Shown in pieces: positions 45,730 through 53,705 of a stretch of 61,173 bases of DNA. Source of the stretch: Chitinophagaceae bacterium (GTDB taxonomy: Bacteria; Bacteroidota; Bacteroidia; Chitinophagales; Chitinophagaceae); contig JAEUVS010000064.1 in NCBI GenBank assembly GCA_016786745.1, positions 1 through 61,173 of the forward strand. The letters are read 5' to 3'. Position numbers and translations under genes: made by a program. The number at the start of each line of letters is the position of its first letter. The first letter of the stretch is position 1. Below the pieces are notes generated by a model. It was given only the letters and a program-made list of their open reading frames with translations. It had not been told where the DNA came from and ran no database searches.

Positions 45730-46920
45730 TCAGGGTTCAAAGAAAGCAACGCTTCCGCCAACCCATTCCTTGTCTTTGTTGTAACGCGTGCCGATCATCT
45801 TTCCTTTGCTTAAACGCGCGAGATTGATGGCTGGTTGCGGTCGGGGCGCGCCATCTTCCCATAAATACATAATTCGTATTTCTGTTTTTGCGGGTATGTC
45901 AGGTGTTTCCACAACGTTTTTATAGTTCACTTTTCTTTGCAGTATCCAGTTGTGCGGATCTCTTACGTTCAGGATATCACCAGGAGTTACATCGATGATC
46001 ACCCCCTGTCCCGCAAAAGAGAAAAGTGGCTTAAGTACAAAATTTTGAAGATCGGAAGGCAGTTGCATTACCTCGTTGAGAAAAAATGTTTCGGGTACAT
46101 ATGGGTGTGAGATGAAAGGCAAAGTGTACTTACTTACACGGTAAAACCAGTCGGGGTGAGGTACCCATTCAACATCCAGTTCTTCGCGGATATCTATGAA
46201 ATGGCCGAGATCCTTCCGAGAATGCAATTCATCAAAAATCACGCGGTTGTATATGCGATGTATTCTTGTTTTTTTGCCGTTTAGTATATAAAACAGTTGT
46301 TTGCCTTCTTTGATCAGTTCTGTGAGGCATACAGGCTCAATTCCTGTAAGGTCGCGGGTTCCATAAAAATCAACTCTTGTTTTTTGTTCGTGGGGTTTAA
46401 TTTCAAGAAGAATAACATTTTCCGGCTGGTGATTCCCTAAAATTATTTTTTTGAATAAACGCGTATATGTTTCGCGGTTATGATTATTCAGGAACTGTGT
46501 GTACCCGTTAGGAATGTCGAAATGTTTCCTCAGAACGTCGGGATAAATTACCTGGAAAGCATATAAACTTGGAAATCCCTGCATTTCTATCAGCTGTGGT
46601 TCCAGTGCCGACTCTTCATTTATGCAAACGCCGAAGTCGAACGCTATCATTTGGGGAAATCCATATCGGCCACCTACTTTATCAGATTGCGGAATGCCCG
46701 GCGCCGTTATATCCATAAAAGATGGATCGATGATAAGGTCGATGATGCTTTCGCAAGCACCGATCATTTTCTGGGTAAAATCTTTCGGCACAAATACCGG
46801 GGTTTCCGCGAGCCGGAATTCGATCGCTCCCGGGTAGAGGTCGTCCAGCTCTTTCAGCATTGCCCGATATTTCTCCTGCGAAAATTGTTGATTAAAATGT
46901 TTGCGTACCGCAGATACCAT
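45730..46920 (-). CDS. ATP-grasp-like protein of unknown function
   Basis: About 396 residues from the ATG at 46920 (MVSAVRKHFNQQFS). The C-terminal part resembles ATP-grasp/glutathionylspermidine-synthase-like folds: FVLKPLFSFAGQGVIID (a Lys and glycine loop for ATP), WILQRKVNY, KTEIRIMYLWEDG and INLARLSKGKMIGT (Asn for Mg). The N-terminal part has ALEPQLIEMQGFPSLYAFQ. Such enzymes join a carboxylate to an amine with ATP; the substrate is unknown. The frame extends upstream to 47004, but those 28 residues lack support. Its stop abuts the previous gene's stop with no gap. Confidence 0.7.
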   Translation of the reverse strand: MVSAVRKHFNQQFSQEKYRAMLKELDDLYPGAIEFRLAETPVFVPKDFTQKMIGACESIIDLIIDPSFMDITAPGIPQSDKVGGRYGFPQMIAFDFGVCINEESALEPQLIEMQGFPSLYAFQVIYPDVLRKHFDIPNGYTQFLNNHNRETYTRLFKKIILGNHQPENVILLEIKPHEQKTRVDFYGTRDLTGIEPVCLTELIKEGKQLFYILNGKKTRIHRIYNRVIFDELHSRKDLGHFIDIREELDVEWVPHPDWFYRVSKYTLPFISHPYVPETFFLNEVMQLPSDLQNFVLKPLFSFAGQGVIIDVTPGDILNVRDPHNWILQRKVNYKNVVETPDIPAKTEIRIMYLWEDGAPRPQPAINLARLSKGKMIGTRYNKDKEWVGGSVAFFEP

Positions 46921-46965
46921 GAACAGAAAGTTATGATATATTTGCGAAGTATAGCAGCACGACAT

Positions 46966-47055
46966 TAAGGCTGAGGGAAACGGGGTCCTACCGCCTGATA
47001 GCAACCCAAAGAAAGTTTTTTTCTCATGCCTGTACTGAATAAAAAGGCATCCAGG
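46966..47055 (+). promoter_or_regulatory. S-box-like (SAM-I riboswitch-like) element, orphan
   Basis: On the plus strand, GGCTGAGGGAAACGG followed by TCC...GCC and then AGCAACC (about 46971-47014) resembles the 5' half of the SAM-I riboswitch: P2 GGC/GCC, the GAGGGA motif and GCAACC. A further TGTACTGAAT may match the core GGTGCTAAT. The P1 closing helix is not found, and no plus-strand gene lies downstream. It runs antisense to the leader of the ATP-grasp-like gene. Weak evidence. Confidence 0.25.
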
Positions 47056-47112
47056 GATTGTTTTTACTTTCCCTGCTTTTTAAAATATTAAGTTTGTTGT
47101 TGGATAAAAACA

Positions 47113-47142
47113 AAAAAGCCGGTTACTAATAACCGGCTTCAT
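47113..47142 (-). terminator. Intrinsic terminator of the 54-residue peptide gene
   Basis: AAGCCGGTTA (47116-47125) and TAACCGGCTT (47130-47139) form a perfect 10-bp stem with a 4-nt loop. On the minus strand the stem is followed by TTTTGTTTTTATCC, the expected T-tract. Confidence 0.8.
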
Positions 47143-47167
47143 TGTATAGATTAATAATCGTTATCGA

Positions 47168-47332
47168 TTAATGAATCTGAGTTGTGTCGGGAGCTGGTGT
47201 AGGCTGAGTTGTATCCTGCGGAACAGTATCCTTAGTCAGATGACTATTTGCTGCTGTTGAGTTAGATGTACCAGCCATTGTAAACGTCAATACTCCCAAT
47301 GCTAAACCTGTTGCTAAAAGAATTTTTTTCAT
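47168..47332 (-). CDS. Small secreted peptide, 54 residues
   Basis: ATG at 47332 and TAA at 47170-47168. The N-terminus MKKILLATGLALGVLTFTMAG is a signal peptide. The mature part is short, Thr/Ser/Pro-rich and ends DTTQIH, with a PTPAPDTT tract. It has its own terminator 25 nt downstream. Small secreted proteins of this composition are common in Bacteroidota and usually unannotated. Function unknown. The signal peptide, stop and terminator together support it as real. Confidence 0.7.
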   Translation of the reverse strand: MKKILLATGLALGVLTFTMAGTSNSTAANSHLTKDTVPQDTTQPTPAPDTTQIH

Positions 47333-47589
47333 AAATTATTCGTTTTAGATTATTAATAAATTCCACCCACTTCCGGGCGGTTGTCATAAACTCATAACTA
47401 CTGCTACGAGCATTTACAAGTATATAACAGGCAATCTTTCACGGAATTCATAAGATCTACAGTGTATTCAATAAGAATTGTGCCAAAAAATTTTAAGCAA
47501 GATTTTTTTGTCGCCGGAATATTCTGGCACAAAATTTTTATTATGAAAAATTCAGCAGGTGGGTAAACATTTACACACAGTGTTGGTGT
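47333..47589. other. Intergenic region with inverted repeat
   Basis: No gene seen. It holds the inverted pair TTGTGCCA (47478-47485) and TGGCACAA (47525-47532), 39 bp apart, each flanked by A/T runs. TGGCAC also equals the minus-24 half of sigma-54 promoters, but the minus-12 TTGC is not present in either orientation. The region probably contains the promoter of the 54-residue peptide. Confidence 0.4.
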
Positions 47590-48498
47590 TTATTTCAATC
47601 GGCTTGTTTGCGTTGTGTAAGTACTTTCAAATATTTTATCTGCGTTAGCAGCTTCGAATCCTTCCCTGCGATGTTCGCGCTTTATTTCAGAAGAAGGTAA
47701 ATGCTGAAACTCAGTGCGGACGCGCCTTTCAGCGAACTCTACGTATGATCCTGAAATGCGGTGCCGTTCGCCGTTAGCGAATACCGCTTCCGTTACATGC
47801 GCAACCGTAGAACTTTGCAGCAATCCTCCATCCGGACTTTTCTTAATCTTTCCTGATGAGTTGTTTAAAACAAATCCGCTTTTCTCTAGGAAATTGTTAA
47901 AATCAGCAATGGTGTTGTAACCCTGTTTTAAATTATGGACGCTGATTGTAAAATGGTTCAGGTAATACCTGTTATAAATCGTCCAGGCAGCGTACTCGCT
48001 TTCCCCGGAGAGCGCCTGGTAATCGGTCCACGTCGGAAGGCGCCACAGCGGGCTGTGAAGAAACGCATCAACTGCAGTCGCGTCATCAAGATTTAAACTG
48101 CTCACCGGATCAACGGTGACCTCATTGGTATAACTCCGGATTATTTCCTGCGATTTAACAGAAAGATCACTTACTCTTAACTCGCTGATAAATATTCTCG
48201 GATCTTTTGGATTTGCTGGTGAATACCAGAATGCATCAAGTTTTTTTTCAGGAAAAAAGTAGTGGTCCATCCTTTTATACCCGTAGTGCAGAAATATTTT
48301 TTCAAGCGATTGTATCCCGAGATGTTTTACTCCGAGCGTGCGAAAGGCGATATGATCGTTCTCGATCTCCGAAGGATCGGCAATAATTTTTTCATCAACC
48401 ATCGCCTTAAAAATTGCAGCTACATCGGGAACGCGTTCTTTATACCTGGTCATTAAGCCATTGAGAACAGCCTGTAGAGTTTTTTCTTTCTGGGGCAT
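47590..48498 (-). CDS. 2-oxoadipate dioxygenase/decarboxylase-like (DUF1338)
   Basis: About 302 residues of the DUF1338/HglS family, iron(II) enzymes of the vicinal-oxygen-chelate fold. HglS turns 2-oxoadipate into 2-hydroxyglutarate in lysine catabolism. Likely metal ligands: His49 in NDHIAFRTLG, a His in YLNHFTISVHN and a Glu in GSYVEFAER. I chose the ATG at 48498 (MPQKEKTLQA); the frame upstream to 48579 overlaps the divergent promoter. Family is firm; the exact substrate in this organism is not. Confidence 0.85.
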   Translation of the reverse strand: MPQKEKTLQAVLNGLMTRYKERVPDVAAIFKAMVDEKIIADPSEIENDHIAFRTLGVKHLGIQSLEKIFLHYGYKRMDHYFFPEKKLDAFWYSPANPKDPRIFISELRVSDLSVKSQEIIRSYTNEVTVDPVSSLNLDDATAVDAFLHSPLWRLPTWTDYQALSGESEYAAWTIYNRYYLNHFTISVHNLKQGYNTIADFNNFLEKSGFVLNNSSGKIKKSPDGGLLQSSTVAHVTEAVFANGERHRISGSYVEFAERRVRTEFQHLPSSEIKREHRREGFEAANADKIFESTYTTQTSRLK

Positions 48499-48566
48499 TA
48501 AATCTGAAATTGTATGAGCGGTAAAGTTATCAATTTCATCAGTGAGTTGTTTATCACATATAATGG

Positions 48567-48574
48567 TAATTTTG
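48567..48574 (+). promoter_or_regulatory. Minus-7 box TAATTTTG of the M1 peptidase
   Basis: Exact TAnnTTTG match. Transcription from about 48581 would leave a 26-nt leader before the ATG at 48607, and only about 5 nt before the ATG at 48586, which favours the later start. Confidence 0.45.
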
Positions 48575-48606
48575 GGCACTTAAAAATGTTATACGATATG
48601 CATGTT

Positions 48607-50559
48607 ATGCCCCGAATGCTGATGATAATCATGGTTGTTCTTTCTTTCCAGGTTTCCAATGCGCAAAAAGTATCCAAATTCGATGCACATGAGGCTTTTG
48701 CTCCTGAATTTTATCCGAACTATGGCGACAATTTCCGCACGGCCGACGGACGGCCGGGTCGCGATTACTGGCAAAACAGGGCCGATTATGCGATAGACGC
48801 CCGCCTCGACGATGTAGCCCATACGCTTACCGGAACCGTAGTAATAAAGTATACCAACAATAGCCCCAACGCGTTGAATTTTTTGTGGGTTCAGCTCGAT
48901 CAGAACCTTTATGATCCTGAATCAAAGGGTATCGCCGCTACAACTATCGCCGGCGGAAGATGGTCGAACCGTACCAATTTCAAGGGCGGATACACCATCA
49001 AATCGGTGAGTGTTTTAAGCGCCGGTAAATGGACGGCCGTAAAAAAAACAATAAATGATACAAGGATGAGAATTGATCTGCCATCTGCCCTTAAAAGCAG
49101 TGGCGGCAATGTTTCTGTCCGCATAGAATATTCGTTTCCTATTCCTGAAGATGGGTCCGACAGGATGGGTCGCATGACGACTCAAAATGGATGGATGTAT
49201 AATATGGCGCAGTGGTTCCCGAGAATGTGCGTGTACGACAACGTGCTTGGATGGAACACGCAGGCATATCTTGGCCAGGGTGAATTTTATCTTGAGTATG
49301 GCGACATCACTTACAACATCAACGTACCGGCTGATCACATCGTTGTCGGATCAGGCGAACTGTTAAATCCACAGGAGGTACTTACTGCAAAACAATTGCA
49401 ACGGCTTGCGGCTGCAAGAAACAGCGACAAAACTGTTCTTTTGCGTTCTGCAGCCGAAGTAACGGATCCCTCGAGCAGGCCGACTGCCAGCGAGCGGCTT
49501 ACCTGGAAGTTTAAATGTTTGAACACGAGAGACGCGGCCTTTGCCACTTCAGCGGCTTACGTTTGGGACGCTGCGAGAATTAACCTGAAAGGCGGCAAAA
49601 AAGCGCTTGCCATGTCGGTTTACCCGGTAGAAGTGGCGACAGATACTGCCTGGAACCGGTCGACCGAATACACAAAACATTCGATAGAATTTTACTCGTC
49701 GTACCTCTACACTTATCCATACCCGGTAGCTACGAACGTCGCCGGAATGGTGTCGGGAATGGAATACCCGGGTATTGTTTTCTGCGGTGTCAGCGCAACA
49801 AGAGCGGGCTTATGGGGCGTTACGGCGCATGAATTCGGACATATGTGGTTCCCGATGATTGTGGGAAGCAACGAAAGGAAATATGGCTGGATGGATGAAG
49901 GGTTCAACACATTCATCAACACGCTCGCAGGAGCTGATTTTAACAACGGAGAATATAAAAATTCGCGTGAGTTGTCGCCCGGGCGGTTCACAAAAATTTT
50001 CTTCAACGAGCGCTCGGAAAGTATCGCGACGATAGCGGATGTGGTGCAACCGTATAATTTCGGAACTGTTCTCTACCGCAAACCCGCGTTCGGATTGCAA
50101 TTGTTGAGGGAAAATATTTTAGGGAAGGAGCGTTTCGACAGCGCCTTCAGATATTATACGCATCAATGGGCGTACAAGCATCCTACGCCATTTGATTTTT
50201 TCCACGCCATCGAAAATCATTCAGGAGAAACGCTTGATTGGTTCTGGCGCGGCTGGTTCCAGGATCAATGGAAAATAGACCTTGGTGTTACCGATGTGTC
50301 ATATCCGAACGGGAATGTGTCGCAGGGCGCAATCATCACTATTAAGTGTTATGAGAGGCTTCCAATGCCGGTTACTGTTAGTGTAAAGGAAGAAAATGGA
50401 AAAAGCGGAACGGTAACCTTGCCGGTTGAAATATGGCAGCATGGTGATACGTGGAAGTTTATTTATAATTCTACTTCGCATGTTCAGCAAGTTGTTCTCG
50501 ATCCTCAAGCAACGCTCAGCGATGTGGATCTTTCGGATAATGTTTGGCCGGCGAGGTGA
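48607..50559 (+). CDS. M1 family zinc aminopeptidase, secreted
   Basis: About 650 residues with a signal peptide ([20 protein letters not shown]). Gluzincin motifs are clear: GMEYPG for substrate binding, the zinc site HEFGHMWFP (first His near residue 408) and the third ligand Glu in WMDEGFNTF, 18 residues later. The C-terminal part is a beta domain. It cleaves N-terminal residues from peptides in the periplasm or outside. Upstream ATGs at 48586 and 48598 are alternatives. The gene converges on the ABC protein across a structured repeat. Confidence 0.92.
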   Translation: MPRMLMIIMVVLSFQVSNAQKVSKFDAHEAFAPEFYPNYGDNFRTADGRPGRDYWQNRADYAIDARLDDVAHTLTGTVVIKYTNNSPNALNFLWVQLDQNLYDPESKGIAATTIAGGRWSNRTNFKGGYTIKSVSVLSAGKWTAVKKTINDTRMRIDLPSALKSSGGNVSVRIEYSFPIPEDGSDRMGRMTTQNGWMYNMAQWFPRMCVYDNVLGWNTQAYLGQGEFYLEYGDITYNINVPADHIVVGSGELLNPQEVLTAKQLQRLAAARNSDKTVLLRSAAEVTDPSSRPTASERLTWKFKCLNTRDAAFATSAAYVWDAARINLKGGKKALAMSVYPVEVATDTAWNRSTEYTKHSIEFYSSYLYTYPYPVATNVAGMVSGMEYPGIVFCGVSATRAGLWGVTAHEFGHMWFPMIVGSNERKYGWMDEGFNTFINTLAGADFNNGEYKNSRELSPGRFTKIFFNERSESIATIADVVQPYNFGTVLYRKPAFGLQLLRENILGKERFDSAFRYYTHQWAYKHPTPFDFFHAIENHSGETLDWFWRGWFQDQWKIDLGVTDVSYPNGNVSQGAIITIKCYERLPMPVTVSVKEENGKSGTVTLPVEIWQHGDTWKFIYNSTSHVQQVVLDPQATLSDVDLSDNVWPAR

Positions 50560-50560
50560 C

Positions 50561-50630
50561 CGAACCGAGCGGTGATCTGCTGTGCGTTGTCATCCCGAAC
50601 CGAGCGGCGAAGCCGCGAGTGTGAGGGATC
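50561..50630. repeat. Structured GAACCGAGCG repeat, copy 2
   Basis: GTCATCCCGAACCGAGCG-GCGAAGC-CGCGAGTGTGAGGGATC (50589-50630) matches copy 1 at 32219-32259 apart from a C-to-G and G-to-C swap that keeps the inner stem paired (GCGGC-GAA-GCCGC). A partial copy CGAACCGAGCGG lies just left (50563-50574). It sits between convergent genes and its right edge adjoins the ABC gene stop. Confidence 0.75.
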
Positions 50631-51970
50631 TACCCACTTTTTCCGTTGACCAACCTGATATGCTTGTCAACCGCCTTCGGAATATGATGCTCATAATGGC
50701 TCACATAAATTACGGTGACACTGGAGAATAAACAATACTCATCGATCAGGTTGGTAAAAAACCTCTGTTGAGAAATCTCAAGCCCCTGTGTCGGTTCATC
50801 AAGTATTAGTAATGTTGGGTTCTTAACCAACGCCCGCGCAAGCAAACACAGGCGCTGTGCACTCGTTGGCACCATGCTGAAAAGCCTGTGCGCATATTGC
50901 TGGATATTCATGAGCGTCATCCAGCTTTTGCAGATTTGTTCCTTTTCCGGATCGGCGGGGCGGAACAGTCCGATCGTATCATAAAAACCCGATTCAATTA
51001 CATGAAGGCATGATGAGTCTGTCGGGAAGTACTGGTAAAGTTCAGGTGACACATAACCTGTTTGCTTTTTAATATCCCATATGCTTTCTCCAGAGCCTCG
51101 TTTGCGGTCGAACAGGATGATATCGTTCGCATAGGCCTGGGGGTTATCTCCGTTTACGAGGCTTAAAAGTGTTGATTTACCCGCGCCATTGTGGCCCGAC
51201 AGCGACCATCGTTCACCCTGTTTTACGAGCCAGTTGATGTTATGAAGAATCTTTTTTCCATCGTATTCAACGGTAACGTTCTTCATTTGAATGATGATGG
51301 AATAGTTGTTAAGCGTGTGATGTGTAAGAAGATCCTTAAGTCTTTGACGGTCTATCGTGATTTCTTTGTCGAAGTTGAAATCTGATGGTTTGTATTTTTC
51401 TTTTCTATCGTGAAAAATAATTTCGTTTTCTTTTATTACAGCGACATGGGTAACTCCATCAGGAATTTCCAGTGGATTGGTAGACAGGATTACGGTTATC
51501 CCGGATGTTGTGATGGTTTTTAGAATATTCCCGAATTCTTTTCGTGTAGATGTGTCGAGTCCGGTAAGGGGATGGTCGAGGGTGATGAGTTGAGGGTTTT
51601 TTATGAGGGCTGATGCAATGAGGAGTCGTTTCGTTTCGCCGTTGGATAGTTTAATAATTTGTTCGGTGAGGAGGTTTTCAAGGTGGAGCAGTTCGATTAC
51701 TTTCCGGGTGGTCCAGTAGCCGGCCCCTGTGTTTTCGATGCTGGCGAGGTGATCCTGCACGGTGAGGGCATCTTCGGAGTCGGATGAGTTAAAGCGTTGC
51801 TGGTAATAGAAATCGCGGGTGTTGGAGAGGTTTCTGAAATTATGTTTCTGGAGTACGTTTTCGATGTGTTTGCCCTGTATGGAGTTGACGAGGGTAGAGT
51901 AGTTGTCTTCTCCGGTAAACGCCCATATTTCGCCTGGATGGATAAAACTTAATTCGTTGGGTAGTGTCAT
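50630..51970 (-). CDS. Twin-ATPase ABC protein (ModF-like)
   Basis: 446 residues, two ABC ATPase domains and no membrane segment. Domain 1 (1-210) has a lost Walker A (TGEDNYSTL, no GKST), an intact signature LSNGETKR, Walker B LITLDHP with His for the catalytic Glu, and no switch His (LSTNP). Domain 2 has an intact Walker A GHNGAGKST, Walker B LLILDEP and switch His (VSHYEHH), but its signature is VPTSAQ. So only one composite ATP site looks active. ModF/PhrA-like proteins have no settled transport role. Its last codons lie in a repeat. Confidence 0.85.
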   Translation of the reverse strand: MTLPNELSFIHPGEIWAFTGEDNYSTLVNSIQGKHIENVLQKHNFRNLSNTRDFYYQQRFNSSDSEDALTVQDHLASIENTGAGYWTTRKVIELLHLENLLTEQIIKLSNGETKRLLIASALIKNPQLITLDHPLTGLDTSTRKEFGNILKTITTSGITVILSTNPLEIPDGVTHVAVIKENEIIFHDRKEKYKPSDFNFDKEITIDRQRLKDLLTHHTLNNYSIIIQMKNVTVEYDGKKILHNINWLVKQGERWSLSGHNGAGKSTLLSLVNGDNPQAYANDIILFDRKRGSGESIWDIKKQTGYVSPELYQYFPTDSSCLHVIESGFYDTIGLFRPADPEKEQICKSWMTLMNIQQYAHRLFSMVPTSAQRLCLLARALVKNPTLLILDEPTQGLEISQQRFFTNLIDEYCLFSSVTVIYVSHYEHHIPKAVDKHIRLVNGKSG

Positions 51971-51985
51971 CGGTTGAAATTAGTT

Positions 51986-52017
51986 ATTGGAAGATAAGGG
52001 CGATTGGGTTATTTTTG
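51986..52017 (+). promoter_or_regulatory. Promoter ATTG-N20-TATTTTTG of tRNA-Arg
   Basis: TATTTTTG (52010-52017) is an exact TAnnTTTG box and ATTG (51986-51989) lies 20 bp upstream, the same arrangement as at 11404-11435. The tRNA starts about 48 nt after the predicted start site. Confidence 0.65.
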
Positions 52018-52071
52018 CAACCCGGCAAATAAAAATACTCCTGGATCGGGGTGTAGAAATTTAGCTGGTAT

Positions 52072-52145
52072 GGCCCTGTAGCTCAATTGAATAGAGCATT
52101 TGACTACGGATCAAAAGGTTTCAGGTTTGAATCCTGACAGGGTCA
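52072..52145 (+). tRNA. tRNA-Arg (anticodon ACG)
   Basis: Cloverleaf fits: acceptor GGCCCTG/CAGGGTC with one G-T pair, D arm GCTC/GAGC, anticodon stem TTTGA/TCAAA around the loop CTACGGA (anticodon ACG, reading CGN via inosine), T arm TCAGG/CCTGA with TTTGAAT, and discriminator A73. CCA is not encoded. Downstream is a strong terminator hairpin and then repeated copies of the gene's own 3' end. Confidence 0.93.
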
Positions 52146-52211
52146 CAAATGCCTTTGCAGCGTAGGCTGCAGAGGCATTTTGATTTTGAAGCGTGGCAAG
52201 TTCGCTTGCCT
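52130..52211. repeat. 82-bp direct repeat, copy 1 (includes tRNA 3' end)
   Basis: It starts within the tRNA T arm (AATCCTGACAGGGTCAC), covers the terminator hairpin and the GGCAAG-ttcg-CTTGCC hairpin, and ends GCCT. It matches 52353-52434 at 81 of 82 positions; the one change (G to A) is in the terminator loop. Confidence 0.9.
52146..52187 (+). terminator. Terminator of tRNA-Arg
   Basis: AAATGCCTTTGCAGC pairs with GCTGCAGAGGCATTT around the loop GTAG, a stem of about 15 bp with a single G-T pair, followed by TTGATTTT. A second copy lies in the repeat at 52353-52434 (loop GTAA). Confidence 0.8.
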
Positions 52212-52352
52212 AAGCGAAAAAATCAAAATGACGGCATCGCCGCAGGCGATGTAAAGGCTTTGGGTAAGGCCAAAGTGAAACGGATCATGAAATAATCCTG
52301 ACAGGGTCACACAGAAAGCATCTTTCGGATCATGAGGCGCGCAGCGCCGAAT
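52176..52352. other. Chain of hairpins between the two tRNA-end repeats
   Basis: No coding frame. Elements in order: a long imperfect hairpin with CATTTTGATTTT (52176-52187) opposite AAAATCAAAATG (52219-52230) enclosing GGCAAG-ttcg-CTTGCC; CATCGCC-gca-GGCGATG (52235-52251); CTTTGG/CCAAAG (52258-52275); a 17-base copy of the tRNA end (52294-52310); and GGCGC-gca-GCGCC near 52336-52348. Confidence 0.6.
52294..52310 (+). repeat. 17-base copy of tRNA-Arg 3' end
   Basis: AATCCTGACAGGGTCAC, identical to 52130-52146 and to 52353-52369. No other part of a tRNA is nearby, so it is not a gene. Confidence 0.85.
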
Positions 52353-52434
52353 AATCCTGACAGGGTCACAAATGCCTTTGCAGCGTAAGCTGCAGAGGCA
52401 TTTTGATTTTGAAGCGTGGCAAGTTCGCTTGCCT
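52353..52434. repeat. 82-bp direct repeat, copy 2
   Basis: 81/82 identical to 52130-52211. Its right edge (GCCT, 52434) lies 2 bp from the stop codon of the convergent beta-barrel gene, which uses the enclosed hairpin as its likely terminator. Confidence 0.9.
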
Positions 52435-52436
52435 GT

Positions 52437-53606
52437 TTATTTACCAAACCTGTAACCAGCTAATAAAAAGAGACGGCGTGAATTTGTTTGGAAGTTCTCA
52501 AATTTTGAAACGCCGTTTCCTTTTTCAAACCGGAATTGAAGTGACACTTTTCCAAGTCCTGCTCCTGCACCCAACACATATCCTACTTCGAACTTCCGGG
52601 TGTCCGGCACCACTTTTCCCGTCATCTCGCCTTCAACAACTCCGTTGCGAATAGTTTGCTGAGTAAACGCGTCTTCAATATTTACTGCATAGTCGTTGGA
52701 CATACCGCCATTAAGAAAGAAGTATGATTTTTCAAATGGAAACCGGTACCTGAGCATCGAGTATAATTTAATATACGTCGCTTCAATTCTTGAGCTTCTC
52801 ACAACGTAGTAATCCGTCGCGTTCGACCTGTTGCTTACAGTAACATCAAATGAAGTATACATCAAATCATTGGCAAACGACACACGCGTAAACCGACCGG
52901 GCAGAAATATATCAGCGGAAACGCCACCGGTAAAATCAGTAGAACCGTTGCTTGATTCAATTGTATAGTTTGGATTCGCAAATTTCACAATCGTGCTTGT
53001 TACCCCGGCCAAAACGCCTATCTCTACCCTCGACGTTTGTTTGACAACCCTGGTAGAAACTTTCGATTTACTTCCAGCGTAGTAACTGTCAAATAAATCA
53101 ATCAGCTTGTTGTACTTTAATTCAACCTTCGAAATTTTATTTTCAATGGCCGGATTGTCGCCGAGGTAAACTTTCAATTGATCAACATAAGTTTTTAGAG
53201 AAACCCGCACAGTTTTTCCCTGGTCGTCGGTCCTGTCGTATTCACTATACAGGAGTTTTTTGAACACACCTCCATCCAAAATAAAAAACTGTTCAGTAAG
53301 ATCGGTATGCTTCAGGTAATATAGCGACTTCGGCCCCTGCACAAGCACTTTCAAAAAAACGGAATCGTTCGAAACGAAGTTTTCTTCATCCACAAAGAAT
53401 GATTTTATCATCCCGGGCGTATATTCAGCAGTGGAAGTACCGCCCGAAAACTTAATTTTCGTTGGATTTTTATTTTTGAAATTCGGCTCGACTACGCCAC
53501 GGATCGTATCATTCTGAGCCGTAACAATAAAGCTTTGTGAGTTAGCGGAAATATGAACAAGCTGGAAAGCCAGCAGTGAAGCACACAGGATAAGGGTCCT
53601 ACGCAT
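52437..53606 (-). CDS. Outer-membrane beta-barrel protein of unknown function
   Basis: 389 residues. The signal peptide (MRRTLILCASLLAFQLVHISANSQ) precedes a region starting SFIVTAQNDTIRGVV, a pattern common to Bacteroidota proteins with an N-terminal beta domain. The C-terminal ~200 residues (VEIGVLAGVTSTIVKFAN ... FLLAGYRFGK) look like a small PorT-type outer-membrane barrel. Role unknown. It stops next to the repeat of the tRNA-Arg end. Upstream gap to DUF3500 is 100 bp. Confidence 0.75.
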   Translation of the reverse strand: MRRTLILCASLLAFQLVHISANSQSFIVTAQNDTIRGVVEPNFKNKNPTKIKFSGGTSTAEYTPGMIKSFFVDEENFVSNDSVFLKVLVQGPKSLYYLKHTDLTEQFFILDGGVFKKLLYSEYDRTDDQGKTVRVSLKTYVDQLKVYLGDNPAIENKISKVELKYNKLIDLFDSYYAGSKSKVSTRVVKQTSRVEIGVLAGVTSTIVKFANPNYTIESSNGSTDFTGGVSADIFLPGRFTRVSFANDLMYTSFDVTVSNRSNATDYYVVRSSRIEATYIKLYSMLRYRFPFEKSYFFLNGGMSNDYAVNIEDAFTQQTIRNGVVEGEMTGKVVPDTRKFEVGYVLGAGAGLGKVSLQFRFEKGNGVSKFENFQTNSRRLFLLAGYRFGK

Positions 53607-53705
53607 CGGTTAGGCAGTTAGTTATCACGAAAAATACATCTAACCACCGCCAATAACCCCATAGCCGGTTAGATATCTTCTGTGTTTAGTAGTTTACCCT
53701 TAGAA

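Noticed and set aside
52294..52369. Extra tRNA genes
   Set aside because: Only the 3' 16-17 bases recur; no D arm, anticodon arm or 5' acceptor strand is present.
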